The notes under the pieces were generated by a model. That model did no database searches. It was not told the origin of the DNA and saw only the letters and a program-made list of their open reading frames with translations. Positions 39,577 through 48,586 of a stretch of 64,000 nucleotides of DNA are shown one piece after another. The stretch comes from an uncultured Bradyrhizobium sp. (lineage in GTDB: Bacteria > Pseudomonadota > Alphaproteobacteria > Rhizobiales > Xanthobacteraceae). The stretch lies in contig NZ_CANSMR010000005.1 in assembly GCF_947648125.1 (NCBI RefSeq), forward strand, positions 124,001 through 188,000. The letters run 5' to 3'. Position numbers and translations under genes: made by a program. Numbering within the stretch: position 1 is the stretch's first letter; each line of letters starts with the position of its first letter.

Positions 39577-40737
39577 TCAGGCGGCCAGCTTCAGGATCTT
39601 GACGACGTCGCCGGGCTCGCGGATCGGCTGCGGGTTCGCACGCGTGAAGATCGACAGCATGGCGTTCTTGCCGATCAGCTCGAAGCGGTCTTCGCCGACA
39701 CCGACATCGGCCAGCCGCCGCGGCAGGCCGAGCTCCGCGATGAAGCCAGCGAAGGCTTCGCTGGCGTCACGGCCGGGCGCACCGAGCGCGGCGGCGATCG
39801 CTTGCTGGGCAGCTTCCGTCGCGGGGCGGTTGTAGCGAAGCACGCTCGGCATCATCACCGCCGTGCAGAAATAGTGCGGGACGTCGCAGGTGCCGCCGAG
39901 CACATGGCCGATGGCGTGGCTCGCGCCCATCGGCACCCGCGACTGCAATCCGAAGGCCGACAGCCATGAACCCAATTGGCAACTCAGCCGCGCCGCCTCG
40001 TCGTCGGGATTGGCCTTGGTACGCAGCAGGCCGTCATGCAGGTAGCGCAGCCCCTGCTGGCACACCGCATCGACCAGCACGTTGGGGCGACTGGAGCAGA
40101 TCGCCTCGATGCCGTGGTCCATCGCGCGCGTGCCGGAGCCGAGCCAGAGTTTTTCCGGCGTGTATTTGGTGATGGCCGGATCGAGGATGATGCTGCGCGG
40201 CATCATCATCGGGTGATTGAAAATCTGCTTCAGCTTGCGGCTGGTGTCGGTGACCAGCGCCCCGGAATTGTACTCGCCGCCCGAAAGCGTGCTGGGGATC
40301 GCGATCATCCGGACTTTTGGGTTCCGGAACGGCCCGAACCGGCGGTCCGGCGTGGTCTCGAAGCCGTCGAGGCCATCAGGTTCGAAGATCTCGTGCTCCA
40401 TGCACATCAGAACGATCTTCGCCGCATCGACCACCGAGCCGCCGCCGATGGCGACCACGAGGTCCGCCTTGGCTTCGCTGGCTTGCCGCGCGATCTGCGT
40501 CACCACATCCCGCGTCGTGTGCTGCGGTACGCCGTCGAAGGTCGCGGCATGGCGATCGCCGAGCGCCTTGCGGATCTTCTCGATCTCGTTGGTCGTGGTG
40601 TTCAACGTCCGGCTGACGATCAGATAGACGCGCTTGGCGCCCAGCCGTTCGGCCTCCTCGCGCAGCGCTTCGGCCGCCGGCTTGCCGTAGATCACGGATT
40701 CCATGCTGGGATATTGATGGCTGCCGACGACGCCCAT
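39577..40737 (-). CDS. Iron-containing alcohol dehydrogenase / maleylacetate reductase-like
   Basis: A 386-residue protein with GGGSVVDAAK near residue 98 (NAD-binding) and metal-ligand histidines in MDHGIEAI and GASHAIGHVLGG, the Fe-ADH pattern. The family reduces aldehydes or maleylacetate with NAD(P)H. The enoyl-CoA hydratase gene ends 41 bp before its start and the GST gene follows 24 bp after its stop. In this context a ring-cleavage product or an alcohol could be the substrate. The ribosome-binding site is GGGAG, 9 bases. Confidence 0.87.
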   Translation of the reverse strand: MGVVGSHQYPSMESVIYGKPAAEALREEAERLGAKRVYLIVSRTLNTTTNEIEKIRKALGDRHAATFDGVPQHTTRDVVTQIARQASEAKADLVVAIGGGSVVDAAKIVLMCMEHEIFEPDGLDGFETTPDRRFGPFRNPKVRMIAIPSTLSGGEYNSGALVTDTSRKLKQIFNHPMMMPRSIILDPAITKYTPEKLWLGSGTRAMDHGIEAICSSRPNVLVDAVCQQGLRYLHDGLLRTKANPDDEAARLSCQLGSWLSAFGLQSRVPMGASHAIGHVLGGTCDVPHYFCTAVMMPSVLRYNRPATEAAQQAIAAALGAPGRDASEAFAGFIAELGLPRRLADVGVGEDRFELIGKNAMLSIFTRANPQPIREPGDVVKILKLAA

Positions 40738-40778
40738 GCTGTTTACTCCCTCGATGAATCCGTGAATTGCGCTGCCGG

Positions 40779-41552
40779 TCAGGCCGACAGCTTGGTGAAA
40801 TCAGGCTGACGCCGTTCGGCGAAGGCAGCGAAGGCCTCGCGCGCTTCCGGTGTCGTCAGCCGCTCCTTGAACAACACGCCTTCCTCGGCGATCTGCGCCG
40901 CGATCCGTTGCTGCTCGCGCATCAGCTTTTTGGTCATGCTGAGCGAACCGGCCGGCCGCTTGGTCAGCGCGACCGCCGCGTCATGCGCCTTCTTGCGCAG
41001 ATCGGCCTGCGGCACGACGGCATTGGCGAGGCCGGATGCCACCGCGCCCGCCGCATCCATCGGCTCGCCGAGCGCAAACATCGCATAGGCGCGTGCGTGC
41101 CCGATCCTTAAGGGAAGCAGCCAGCTGGATGCTGCCTCCGGAACCAGAGCCAAATTGACGAAGGGCGTGATCAGCCGCGCGTTCTCGGCGAGGTAGACCA
41201 GATCGCAATGCAGCAGCATGGTGGTGCCAACGCCGACCGCATTGCCCTGCACGGCCGCGACCAGCGGCTTGCCGACCTTGCTGATGGTCTCGATGAAGCG
41301 ATGCGCGGGGCTGTCGACCGTGCTCTCGCCGCGCGCCTGGCTCGCGAAATCGGCGAGGTCGTTGCCTGCGGTGAAGCTGTCGCCGTCGCCCTGGAACAGG
41401 ATCACGCGGACGGACGGATCCGTCTCGGCCTGCTTCAGCGCGTTCGACATCGCGTCATACATGGCGCCGGTCAGGGCATTCTTCTTCTCGGGCCGTTGCA
41501 AGGTCAGCGTCATGACGCCGGCGCTGACCTCCACTTTGACATGCTCGGTCAT
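40779..41552 (-). CDS. Enoyl-CoA hydratase/isomerase family protein
   Basis: A 257-residue crotonase. The oxyanion-hole segments are SFTAGNDLADF near 59-69 and AVQGNAVGVGTTMLLHCDL near 98-116. The acidic residues of classical hydratases are replaced (VPEAASSWLL), so it could be an isomerase or hydrolase. It is 12 bp after the NMO-like gene, in the same operon. Confidence 0.9.
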   Translation of the reverse strand: MTEHVKVEVSAGVMTLTLQRPEKKNALTGAMYDAMSNALKQAETDPSVRVILFQGDGDSFTAGNDLADFASQARGESTVDSPAHRFIETISKVGKPLVAAVQGNAVGVGTTMLLHCDLVYLAENARLITPFVNLALVPEAASSWLLPLRIGHARAYAMFALGEPMDAAGAVASGLANAVVPQADLRKKAHDAAVALTKRPAGSLSMTKKLMREQQRIAAQIAEEGVLFKERLTTPEAREAFAAFAERRQPDFTKLSA

Positions 41553-41564
41553 GGCACTCTCCCG

Positions 41565-42575
41565 TCAGGCGACCGCGCGGGCCGCCGTGGTTTCGAACTT
41601 GCCGTCGAGGAAGCCGGTCAGCCGCTGCCGGATGATCGCTTCGGCCTCGGTCATGATGCGGTCGATCAGCTCCTTCACCGTCGGAATGTCGTGGATCAGG
41701 CCGACCACCATGCCGCAGCTCCAGGCACCGGCATCCATCTCGCCGTCGATCATCACCTTCGGGTAGACGCCGGCGACCTGCTCGTGGATGTCCTCGATCT
41801 TCAGCCTGGCGCCCCTCTCGCGCTCGATCTCGAGCAGCTCATCGACGCCCTTGTTCTTCAGCACGCGCTCGGTGTTGCGCAGCGCGCGCATCACAAGGCG
41901 GGTATCGAGCTCGTCGGCATCGAGCAGCGCCTGCTTCACATTGGCATGGACCGGCGCTTCCTTGGTCGCGATGAAACGGGTGCCCATGTTCATGCCGGCG
42001 GCGCCCATCGACAGCGCAGCAACGAGGCTGCGTGCGTCCGCCATGCCGCCCGAGGCCACGAACGGGATCGTCAGCTCGTCCGCCGCGCGCGGCAGCAGGA
42101 TCATGTTGGGGATGTCATCCTCGCCGGGATGGCCGCCGCACTCGAAGCCGTCGACGCTGACCGCGTCGCAGCCGATCTTCTCGGCCTTCAGCGAATGCCG
42201 CACCGAGGTGCATTTGTGGATCACCTTGATGCCGGCGGCCTTGAGCGCCGGCATATACTGCTCAGGGCTGCGGCCCGCGGTTTCCACCGCCTTAACCCCG
42301 CCCTCGCGGATCGCTGCGATATATTCGGGATAAGGCGGCGCGGTGAAGCTCGGCAGGAAGGTGAGGTTCACGCCGATCGGTTTGTCCGTCATGTCACGGC
42401 AGCGCGCGATCTCCTTCGCCAGCAGCTCCGGCGTCCGCTGGGTCAGGCCGGTGATGATGCCGAGGCCGCCGGCATTGGACACCGCAGCTGCCATCTCGGC
42501 GAAGCCGACATAATGCATGCCGCCCTGGATGATCGGATGCTGGATACCGAACAGTTCAGTGATTGCTGTCTTCAC
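41565..42575 (-). CDS. Nitronate monooxygenase-like flavoprotein (NPD/2-nitropropane dioxygenase family)
   Basis: A 336-residue protein starting with a GTG (42,575) and GGGAG 7 bases upstream. HPIIQGGMHYVGFAEMAAAVSNAGGLG at the N-terminus and VASGGMADARSLVAALSMGAAGMNMGTRF in the C-half (each split here) are the FMN-binding TIM-barrel features. Relatives in acyl-CoA pathways act as enoyl reductases or as true nitronate monooxygenases; the sequence does not decide. Confidence 0.85.
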   Translation of the reverse strand: MKTAITELFGIQHPIIQGGMHYVGFAEMAAAVSNAGGLGIITGLTQRTPELLAKEIARCRDMTDKPIGVNLTFLPSFTAPPYPEYIAAIREGGVKAVETAGRSPEQYMPALKAAGIKVIHKCTSVRHSLKAEKIGCDAVSVDGFECGGHPGEDDIPNMILLPRAADELTIPFVASGGMADARSLVAALSMGAAGMNMGTRFIATKEAPVHANVKQALLDADELDTRLVMRALRNTERVLKNKGVDELLEIERERGARLKIEDIHEQVAGVYPKVMIDGEMDAGAWSCGMVVGLIHDIPTVKELIDRIMTEAEAIIRQRLTGFLDGKFETTAARAVA

Positions 42576-42596
42576 AAGTCTCTCCCGCGTTTCCGA

Positions 42597-43784
42597 TCAG
42601 TGGACGATTTCGAACAGACCGGCCGCGCCCATGCCACCGCCGATGCACATGGTCACCACACCGTATTTCGCCTTGCGCCGCCGGCCCTCGATCAGGAGGT
42701 GGCCGGTGAGCCGCGCCCCGGTCATGCCATAGGGATGGCCGATCGCGATCGAGCCGCCGTTGACATTGAGCTTGTCCGGATCGATGCCGAGCTTGTCGCG
42801 GCAATAGATCACCTGTACCGCATAAGCTTCGTTGAGCTCCCAGAGATCGATGTCGTCGATCTTGAGGTTATGCCGCTTCAACAGCCGCGGGATCGCGGCG
42901 ACCGGGCCGACCCCCATCTCGTCCGGCTCGACGCCGGCGGCGACAAAGCCGCGGAAGATACCGAGCGGCTTCAAGCCCTTCTGCGCGGCAATCCGATCGC
43001 TCATGATCACGCAGGCCGAGGCGCCATCCGAGAGCTGGCTGGCGTTGCCGGCGCTGATGGTCTTGCCCTCGAACACCGGCTTGATTTTTGCCAGGCCGTC
43101 CGCGGTGGTGTCGGGACGTGGACCTTCATCCTTGGACAGCGTCACCTGCTGGAAGCTGACCTCCTTGGTGTCCTTGTTGACCACGGCCATTTTGGTCGTG
43201 AATGGCACGATCTCGTCGTTGAAGCGGCCGCCCTGCAGCGCGGCGCCGACGCGGCGCTGGCATTCGAGGCTGTATTCATCCTGCCTGTCACGGCCGATCC
43301 CGTAGCGCTCGGCGACGACTTCGGCCGTCGCCAGCATCGACATGTACATTTCGGGCTTCATCGCCATCAGCTCGTCGTCGACGGCATGGAACCTGTTCAT
43401 GTGCTCGTTCTGCACCAGGCTGATCGACTCGATGCCGCCACCGATCGCGATCTCCACACCGTCGAGCATGACCGAACGCGCGGCGACCGCGATCGCCTGG
43501 AGCCCGGAAGCGCACTGCCGGTCGATGGTGGTGCCGGCCACCGTGACCGGAAGTCCGGCGCGGATCGCGCCTTTGCGCGCGACATTCATCACCATGGTGC
43601 CCTGCTGCATGGCGCAGCCCATCACCACGTCCTCGACCTCGCCGGGCGCGATACCGGCGCGCTTGACGGCTTCGGCCATGACGTGGCCGGCCAAGGTCGG
43701 GCCGTCGGTGTTGTTGAGCGCGCCGCGATAGGCCTTGCCGACGCCGGTGCGCGCGGTGGAAACGATGACTGCATCCTGTGACAT
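42597..43784 (-). CDS. Acetyl-CoA acyltransferase (thiolase)
   Basis: A 395-residue thiolase. The acylated Cys is in [10 protein letters not shown] (Cys91), the His is in [10 protein letters not shown] near residue 352, and the second Cys is in [11 protein letters not shown] near residue 382. It cleaves a beta-ketoacyl-CoA with CoA. The start follows GAGAGG with 5 bases. It is 15 bp after the acyl-CoA dehydrogenase gene. Confidence 0.95.
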   Translation of the reverse strand: MSQDAVIVSTARTGVGKAYRGALNNTDGPTLAGHVMAEAVKRAGIAPGEVEDVVMGCAMQQGTMVMNVARKGAIRAGLPVTVAGTTIDRQCASGLQAIAVAARSVMLDGVEIAIGGGIESISLVQNEHMNRFHAVDDELMAMKPEMYMSMLATAEVVAERYGIGRDRQDEYSLECQRRVGAALQGGRFNDEIVPFTTKMAVVNKDTKEVSFQQVTLSKDEGPRPDTTADGLAKIKPVFEGKTISAGNASQLSDGASACVIMSDRIAAQKGLKPLGIFRGFVAAGVEPDEMGVGPVAAIPRLLKRHNLKIDDIDLWELNEAYAVQVIYCRDKLGIDPDKLNVNGGSIAIGHPYGMTGARLTGHLLIEGRRRKAKYGVVTMCIGGGMGAAGLFEIVH

Positions 43785-43799
43785 GCTTGCCTCTCTGGC

Positions 43800-44930
43800 T
43801 TAGGCGACCGCGTCGAGCTGCGCGAAGCGCAGCACGTGATAGGCGGGATCGCCGAACTGGATGTTGATGGAGGAAATCCGCTTGAAGTAGTGGCCGACAT
43901 TGAGCTCGTCGGTCATGCCCATGCCGCCGTGCAGCTGCACCGCCTGGTCCGCCACGAACTTGCCGGCATAGCCGATCTTGGACTTGGCGCCCGATGCGAG
44001 CCGGGAGACGCCGGCCTCGTCGTCGCTGAGACTGAGGCTGAGATGCTGCATCAGGGACAACGCTTCCTGATGCGCGATGAACATGTCGACCATCCGGTGC
44101 TGCAGCACCTGGAAGCTGCCGATCGTGACGCCGAACTGCTTGCGCGTCTTGGAGTAGTCGAGTGTGGCGTCGTTGAGCTCGCCGATCGCGCCGACCGCCT
44201 CGGCACAGAGCGCGCCGATGGCGCGGTTGCGGCAGGCCTCCAGCGCGGCGACGCCCTCGCCTTCCCGGCCGAGCAGTTCGCCGCGTACGCCGCGCAGGCT
44301 GATCTCGGCCGCCCGGCGGCCATCGATGGTCTTGAAGCTCTGCAGATCGAGATTGGCGGCGCGGCGATCGACTACGAACAGGCTGACGCCGCCGCGATCG
44401 TGACGATGACCCGAGGTCCGGGCGGAGACGATCAGATAATCCGCCCAGGGCGCGGCCAGCACCGCCGTCTTCTCGCCGGTGAGGACATAGCCGTCGCCCT
44501 CCCGGCGCGCCGTGGTGGTGACGGTTGCAAGATCGAAGCGCGAGCCTCTCTCGGTCCAGGCCAATGCCCAAAGCTTCGATCCCGCGATAATATCTGCGAT
44601 GAAGGCCTGCTTCTGCACGTCAGACCCGAGCTGCTCGATCAGGCCGCCGGCAACGACAACGGTCTCGACGAACGGCTCCACGACAAGATGGCGGCCGAAC
44701 TCCTGCATGATGATCATGGTCGACAGCGGCCCGCCGCCGAGCCCGCCGACGGCTTCCGAGAATGGCGCGCCGAGCAGGCCGAGCTCGGCGAACTCGGCCC
44801 AATGCTTGCGGCTAAAGCCGTCCTCGCTTGCGACGATCTTGCGGCGCGCGTCGAAGTCATACCGGTCGCGCAGCAGCCGCTGCACGCTGGACCGCAACAA
44901 TTCCTGCTCTTCCGTGAACTGGATATCCAT
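43800..44930 (-). CDS. Acyl-CoA dehydrogenase, small-subunit type
   Basis: I start it at 44,930 (MDIQFTEEQE), 376 residues, because GAGAGG lies 5 bases upstream; an ATG at 44,951 is less likely. The FAD-binding and helical domains are recognisable (GLGGGPLSTMIIMQEFGRH, QLHGGMGMTDELNVGHYFKR). Length and sequence style resemble PimD, the smaller of two dehydrogenase subunits that work together on dicarboxylic or cyclic acyl-CoAs. The larger partner is encoded 71 bp upstream. Confidence 0.9.
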   Translation of the reverse strand: MDIQFTEEQELLRSSVQRLLRDRYDFDARRKIVASEDGFSRKHWAEFAELGLLGAPFSEAVGGLGGGPLSTMIIMQEFGRHLVVEPFVETVVVAGGLIEQLGSDVQKQAFIADIIAGSKLWALAWTERGSRFDLATVTTTARREGDGYVLTGEKTAVLAAPWADYLIVSARTSGHRHDRGGVSLFVVDRRAANLDLQSFKTIDGRRAAEISLRGVRGELLGREGEGVAALEACRNRAIGALCAEAVGAIGELNDATLDYSKTRKQFGVTIGSFQVLQHRMVDMFIAHQEALSLMQHLSLSLSDDEAGVSRLASGAKSKIGYAGKFVADQAVQLHGGMGMTDELNVGHYFKRISSINIQFGDPAYHVLRFAQLDAVA

Positions 44931-44953
44931 CCGATCCTCTCGTGCCGCCACTG

Positions 44954-45005
44954 CTAGAGCGCGATGAGATGCGCTCTGGGTCCGTGTTTGAGCATCATGC
45001 TCTAG
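44954..45005 (-). repeat. CTAG-bounded extragenic palindrome, copy 3
   Basis: A 52-bp element bounded by CTAG at both ends. It contains AGAGC-N8-GCGCTCT and the palindrome GAGCAT-C-ATGCTC. It lies between the two acyl-CoA dehydrogenase genes and supplies the TAG stop of the upstream one on the minus strand. It could affect mRNA stability inside the operon. Confidence 0.7.
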
Positions 45006-46183
45006 AGACCAAGCACCGCCTTCGCGATGATGTTGCGCTGGATCTCGTTCGATCCGCCGTAGATCGAGAGCTTGCGCGAGTTGAGATACTTCTCCGACGC
45101 CGTGTGGCCGTAGTCCGGGCCCGGCATGAAATGGTTGGCGCTGACCGGATGCTCGCGGATCGCAAGGCCATCATTGCCGATCGCCCGATGGGTCAGCTCG
45201 GTGATATCCTGGAAGATCTCGGTGCCGCGGATCTTGAACAGCGAGGCCGCCGGCCCCGGATCGATGCCGCGCGCCATCTGGGCGACGACCCGAAGCTCGG
45301 TCGCCTCCAGCGCCAGCACGTCGAGCTCGACGCGGGCGATATCCCTGATGAATTCGAGATGCGCCGGATCGTCTTCCGGGATCTCGGCTTTCACGATCTT
45401 CTTCAGTCGTGCGATGTAGCGCGTCGAGCGGCCGATGCCGGCCATGCTGGTGCGCTCATTGCCGAGCAGGAATTTGGCGTAGGTCCAGCCCTTGTTTTCC
45501 TCGCCGATCAGGTTCTCGGCGGGGACGCGGACGTTCTCCAGGAAGACGTCGTTGACCTCGTGCGAGCCGTCGATGGTGATGATCGGGCGCACCGTCACCC
45601 CTGGCGACTTCATGTCGATCAAGAGAAACGAGATGCCGGATTGCGGCTTGGCGGCCGGATCGGTGCGGACCAGACAGAAGATCCAGTCGGCATGCTGCGC
45701 CAGCGTGGTCCAGGTCTTGTGGCCGTTGACGATGTAGTGGTCGCCGTCGCGCACCGCCTTGGTGCGAACGGTCGCAAGGTCGGAGCCGGAGCCCGGCTCC
45801 GAATAGCCCTGGCACCACCAGTCTTCGCCGGACAGGATGCGCGGCAAGAACTTCGCCTTCTGTGCCGCGTTGCCGAAAGTGTAGATGACGGGACCGACCA
45901 TGGTGACGCTGAACGCCAGTGGCGGCATGGTGCCGGCGCGCGTCGTCTCCTGCTCGAAGATGAAGCGGCGGGTGATCGACCAGCCGGGCCCGCCATATTC
46001 CTTGGGCCAGAGCGGCGCGATCCAGCCCTTCTTGTGCAGGATGCGATGCCACAGCAGCATCTGCTCCTTGGAGAGATCGGTCTCCGGATTGGGGACGCGC
46101 ATCTCCGCCGGATAATTGTCCTTGATGAAGGCGCGGACGTCGTCGCGAAACGCCGCGTCTTCAGGGGATAGCGCCAACTCCAT
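45002..46183 (-). CDS. Acyl-CoA dehydrogenase, large-subunit (PimC-like) type
   Basis: A 393-residue dehydrogenase starting MELALSPEDAAFRDDVRAFI, with GGGAG 8 bases before the ATG. FAD-binding segments are CQGYSEPGSGSDLA and GGSNEIQRNIIAKAVLG. The N-terminal style WHRILHKKGWIAPLWPKEYGG is like pimeloyl-CoA dehydrogenase large subunits. Together with the small-type gene next to it, it should introduce a double bond into an acyl-CoA, passing electrons to ETF. Confidence 0.92.
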   Translation of the reverse strand: MELALSPEDAAFRDDVRAFIKDNYPAEMRVPNPETDLSKEQMLLWHRILHKKGWIAPLWPKEYGGPGWSITRRFIFEQETTRAGTMPPLAFSVTMVGPVIYTFGNAAQKAKFLPRILSGEDWWCQGYSEPGSGSDLATVRTKAVRDGDHYIVNGHKTWTTLAQHADWIFCLVRTDPAAKPQSGISFLLIDMKSPGVTVRPIITIDGSHEVNDVFLENVRVPAENLIGEENKGWTYAKFLLGNERTSMAGIGRSTRYIARLKKIVKAEIPEDDPAHLEFIRDIARVELDVLALEATELRVVAQMARGIDPGPAASLFKIRGTEIFQDITELTHRAIGNDGLAIREHPVSANHFMPGPDYGHTASEKYLNSRKLSIYGGSNEIQRNIIAKAVLGL

Positions 46184-46195
46184 CTGCGATGCTCC

Positions 46196-46933
46196 CTACC
46201 ACTTCTCGCCGAAGGGCCGAATTTCCAGCTCGAAGGTCCAGGCACTCTTCGGCTGCTGGTAGAGCTGCCAGTAGGACGTCGCGACCGAAGCGGGCGGCAT
46301 CAACAGATCGGGATTGTCGAGCGCGTTCGGGCCGAGCGCCTCGATGCGGCGCTGCCGCACCCATTCGGTGTCGACGCCGGAATCGATGATCAGATGCGCG
46401 ACGTGGATGTTCTTCGGTCCGAGCTCGCGGGCCATCGCTTGCGCCACTGCGCGCAGGCCGAACTTGGCACTGGCAAAGGCGGCATAACCGCTGCCGCCGC
46501 GCAACGATGCTGTTGCGCCGGTGAAGAAGATGTTGCCTTCGCCGCGCGCCGTCATCAACCGCGCCGCCTCGCGTCCGGCCAGAAAGCCGGAGTAGCAGGC
46601 CATTTCCCAGACCTTGCGGAACACGCGCTCGGTGGTCTCCAGGATCGGGAAGTTGACGTTGGCGCCGATGTTGAAGATGCAGACCTCCAGCGGCGCATGC
46701 TTGTCGGCGTCATTGAGGAATGCGGTGATCTCCTCCTCCTTGCGCGCGTCGAGCGAGCGCGCATGGATCTCGCCGCCGGCGGCCTCGATCTCCTTGACCA
46801 GCGGCGCGAGCCTGTCGCCGTTGCGGCGGCCGGCGAAGACCGTAAAGCCCTCGGACGCGAACTTCTTGGCGATCTCGCCGCCGATGAAATCACCGGCACC
46901 AATGACGGCCACCGTCTTGTTTCTCTTCTGCAT
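46196..46933 (-). CDS. SDR-family protein lacking the catalytic tyrosine (second copy)
   Basis: A 245-residue protein. VAVIGAGDFIGGEIAKKF near residue 8 is the NAD(P) motif. The expected YxxxK reads FASAK (Phe153, Lys157); a Tyr lies three residues earlier (Tyr150). The end ELEIRPFGEKW matches the SDR at 38,005, so the two are paralogs. The ribosome-binding site is GGAG, 6 bases. Confidence 0.83.
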   Translation of the reverse strand: MQKRNKTVAVIGAGDFIGGEIAKKFASEGFTVFAGRRNGDRLAPLVKEIEAAGGEIHARSLDARKEEEITAFLNDADKHAPLEVCIFNIGANVNFPILETTERVFRKVWEMACYSGFLAGREAARLMTARGEGNIFFTGATASLRGGSGYAAFASAKFGLRAVAQAMARELGPKNIHVAHLIIDSGVDTEWVRQRRIEALGPNALDNPDLLMPPASVATSYWQLYQQPKSAWTFELEIRPFGEKW

Positions 46934-46984
46934 GGTGTACTCCGGTCTTGTTTGAGTGAACTGGCTTGTGGCGTCGGCTCAGCC

Positions 46985-48532
46985 TCAGCTGCGCAGCGAC
47001 TCCGCCAGCTTGTGCTTCAGGAGCTTGCCCGTCGATGTCGCGGGCAGCGCGTCCATCAGGATAATCTCCGACGGGCGCTTGTACGAGGTGAGTTGCGGGG
47101 CAATATGGGCCATCAGGTCCTGCACGGTGGCGGTCGAACCCTTGATCAGCTGCACAAAGGCAATGACCTCCTCATTGCCCTCGACCGGCCGGCCGACCAC
47201 GGCGCACTGCACAACGGCGTCGTGCGTGCTCAGCACCGCCTCGATCTCGGCCGGATAGACGTTGAACCCGGAGCGGATGATCATCTCCTTGGTGCGCCCG
47301 ACGATGTAGAGGACGTCATTCTCGAAGCGGGCGAGATCGCCCGTATTGAACCAGCCGTCGGGATCGATCGCCTTGGCGGTCAGATCAGGCGCGCGGTAAT
47401 AGCCGCGCATCACATTGGGGCCGCGGACATGCAGCTCGCCGACGTCGCCTGATGCAACCGGCTTGAGATCGCGGCCGACCAGTTTTGCTTCGAGGCCCGG
47501 CATCACGGCGCCGACCGCGTGGTCGGCCCGCGGGTTGTCGGGCCGAACACCGGAGATGCCGGGCGAGCATTCGGTGATGCCGTAGCCGTTGAGCAGCGGC
47601 AGCCCGAGCTCCTGCTCGACCCGGGATTTGAGATCGAGATCGAGTGGCGCACCGGCCACCGAGATCACCCGCAGCCGGCCGCGATCGAGCTGCGGCAGGC
47701 CGGCGTTGCGCCGGTATTCGAGCAGGCGCTGATAGGTGGCGGGCACGCCGTTCAGGATCGTGATGCCCTCCTCGGCCATCGCCTTGACCAGCGCGGCCGG
47801 ATCGTACTTGGCGACCAGGCGCACGGTGGCGCCGACCATCAGGGTCATTGTCAGCAGCGAGATGCCGACGATATGCGAGATCGGCAGCACGCAATATTGC
47901 ACGTCGTCGGCCGCCATCTTGCGGAAACCCGCGGTGCCCCGGGCGCTAAAGAGGAGATTGCGATGGGTCAGCATCACGCCCTTCGGCGCGCCCGTGGTGC
48001 CGGACGTGTAGATCAGGACCGCGACCTGGTTGGCGCCATCGGCTTCGACCGGCTCGGCCGTGGTCGCCAGATTCAGGCCGGTGACGGCAACGCCGCGGAG
48101 CGGGCCGACATCCTGCACAACAGCCTCATAGCGCGCAGCATGCGCGGCCGCCTCTTGGGATACATCGGCGGTCAGCAACACACGGCGGGCGCCGCTGTGA
48201 TCCCTGATCTGATCCAGCTCACGCGGCGACAGCCGCGGATTGACAACGATTGACCAGACATCGAGCCGGCTCGCCGCCAGCAGCAGGCAGGCCAGCGAAA
48301 TCGAATTCTCGCTCACGATCATCATGCGGTCGCCAGCGCGGATGCCCAGCGCCTGCAATGCCTCGGCGACACGGCCGACCGTTCGATCGAGCTCGCGATA
48401 GGTCAGCCGCCCCTTGTCGTCGATCAGCGCCGGATGATCCGGTGTCGCCGCGACGTGGTGATCGATCACCTCGTGGATGCGATTCGGCAAGCCTTCCACA
48501 CTTCCTTCGATAATCCGGATCGGCGCCTGCAC
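46985..48532 (-). CDS. Acyl-CoA synthetase (AMP-forming)
   Basis: A 515-residue ligase starting with a GTG (48,532) behind AGGGAGG with 5 bases. The AMP-binding signature is LIYTSGTTGAPKGVML near 173-188, followed by GYGITECSPG and GWFNTGDLAR, and the catalytic Lys is in PATSTGKLLKHKL near the C-terminus. It activates a free carboxylic acid to its CoA thioester and so is probably the entry step of the pathway. Confidence 0.94.
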   Translation of the reverse strand: MQAPIRIIEGSVEGLPNRIHEVIDHHVAATPDHPALIDDKGRLTYRELDRTVGRVAEALQALGIRAGDRMMIVSENSISLACLLLAASRLDVWSIVVNPRLSPRELDQIRDHSGARRVLLTADVSQEAAAHAARYEAVVQDVGPLRGVAVTGLNLATTAEPVEADGANQVAVLIYTSGTTGAPKGVMLTHRNLLFSARGTAGFRKMAADDVQYCVLPISHIVGISLLTMTLMVGATVRLVAKYDPAALVKAMAEEGITILNGVPATYQRLLEYRRNAGLPQLDRGRLRVISVAGAPLDLDLKSRVEQELGLPLLNGYGITECSPGISGVRPDNPRADHAVGAVMPGLEAKLVGRDLKPVASGDVGELHVRGPNVMRGYYRAPDLTAKAIDPDGWFNTGDLARFENDVLYIVGRTKEMIIRSGFNVYPAEIEAVLSTHDAVVQCAVVGRPVEGNEEVIAFVQLIKGSTATVQDLMAHIAPQLTSYKRPSEIILMDALPATSTGKLLKHKLAESLRS

Positions 48533-48586
48533 TGAAACCTCCCTGTCGCTACCCTTTGGGCTTGTTGTGTTAAGGAATTTTTCCGC

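Noticed and set aside
41208-43781. A very long plus-strand open frame (857 codons) opposite the catabolic operon
   Set aside because: It is antisense to well-supported genes and its product is Arg/His/Asp-rich as expected from the opposite strand of GC-rich coding DNA.
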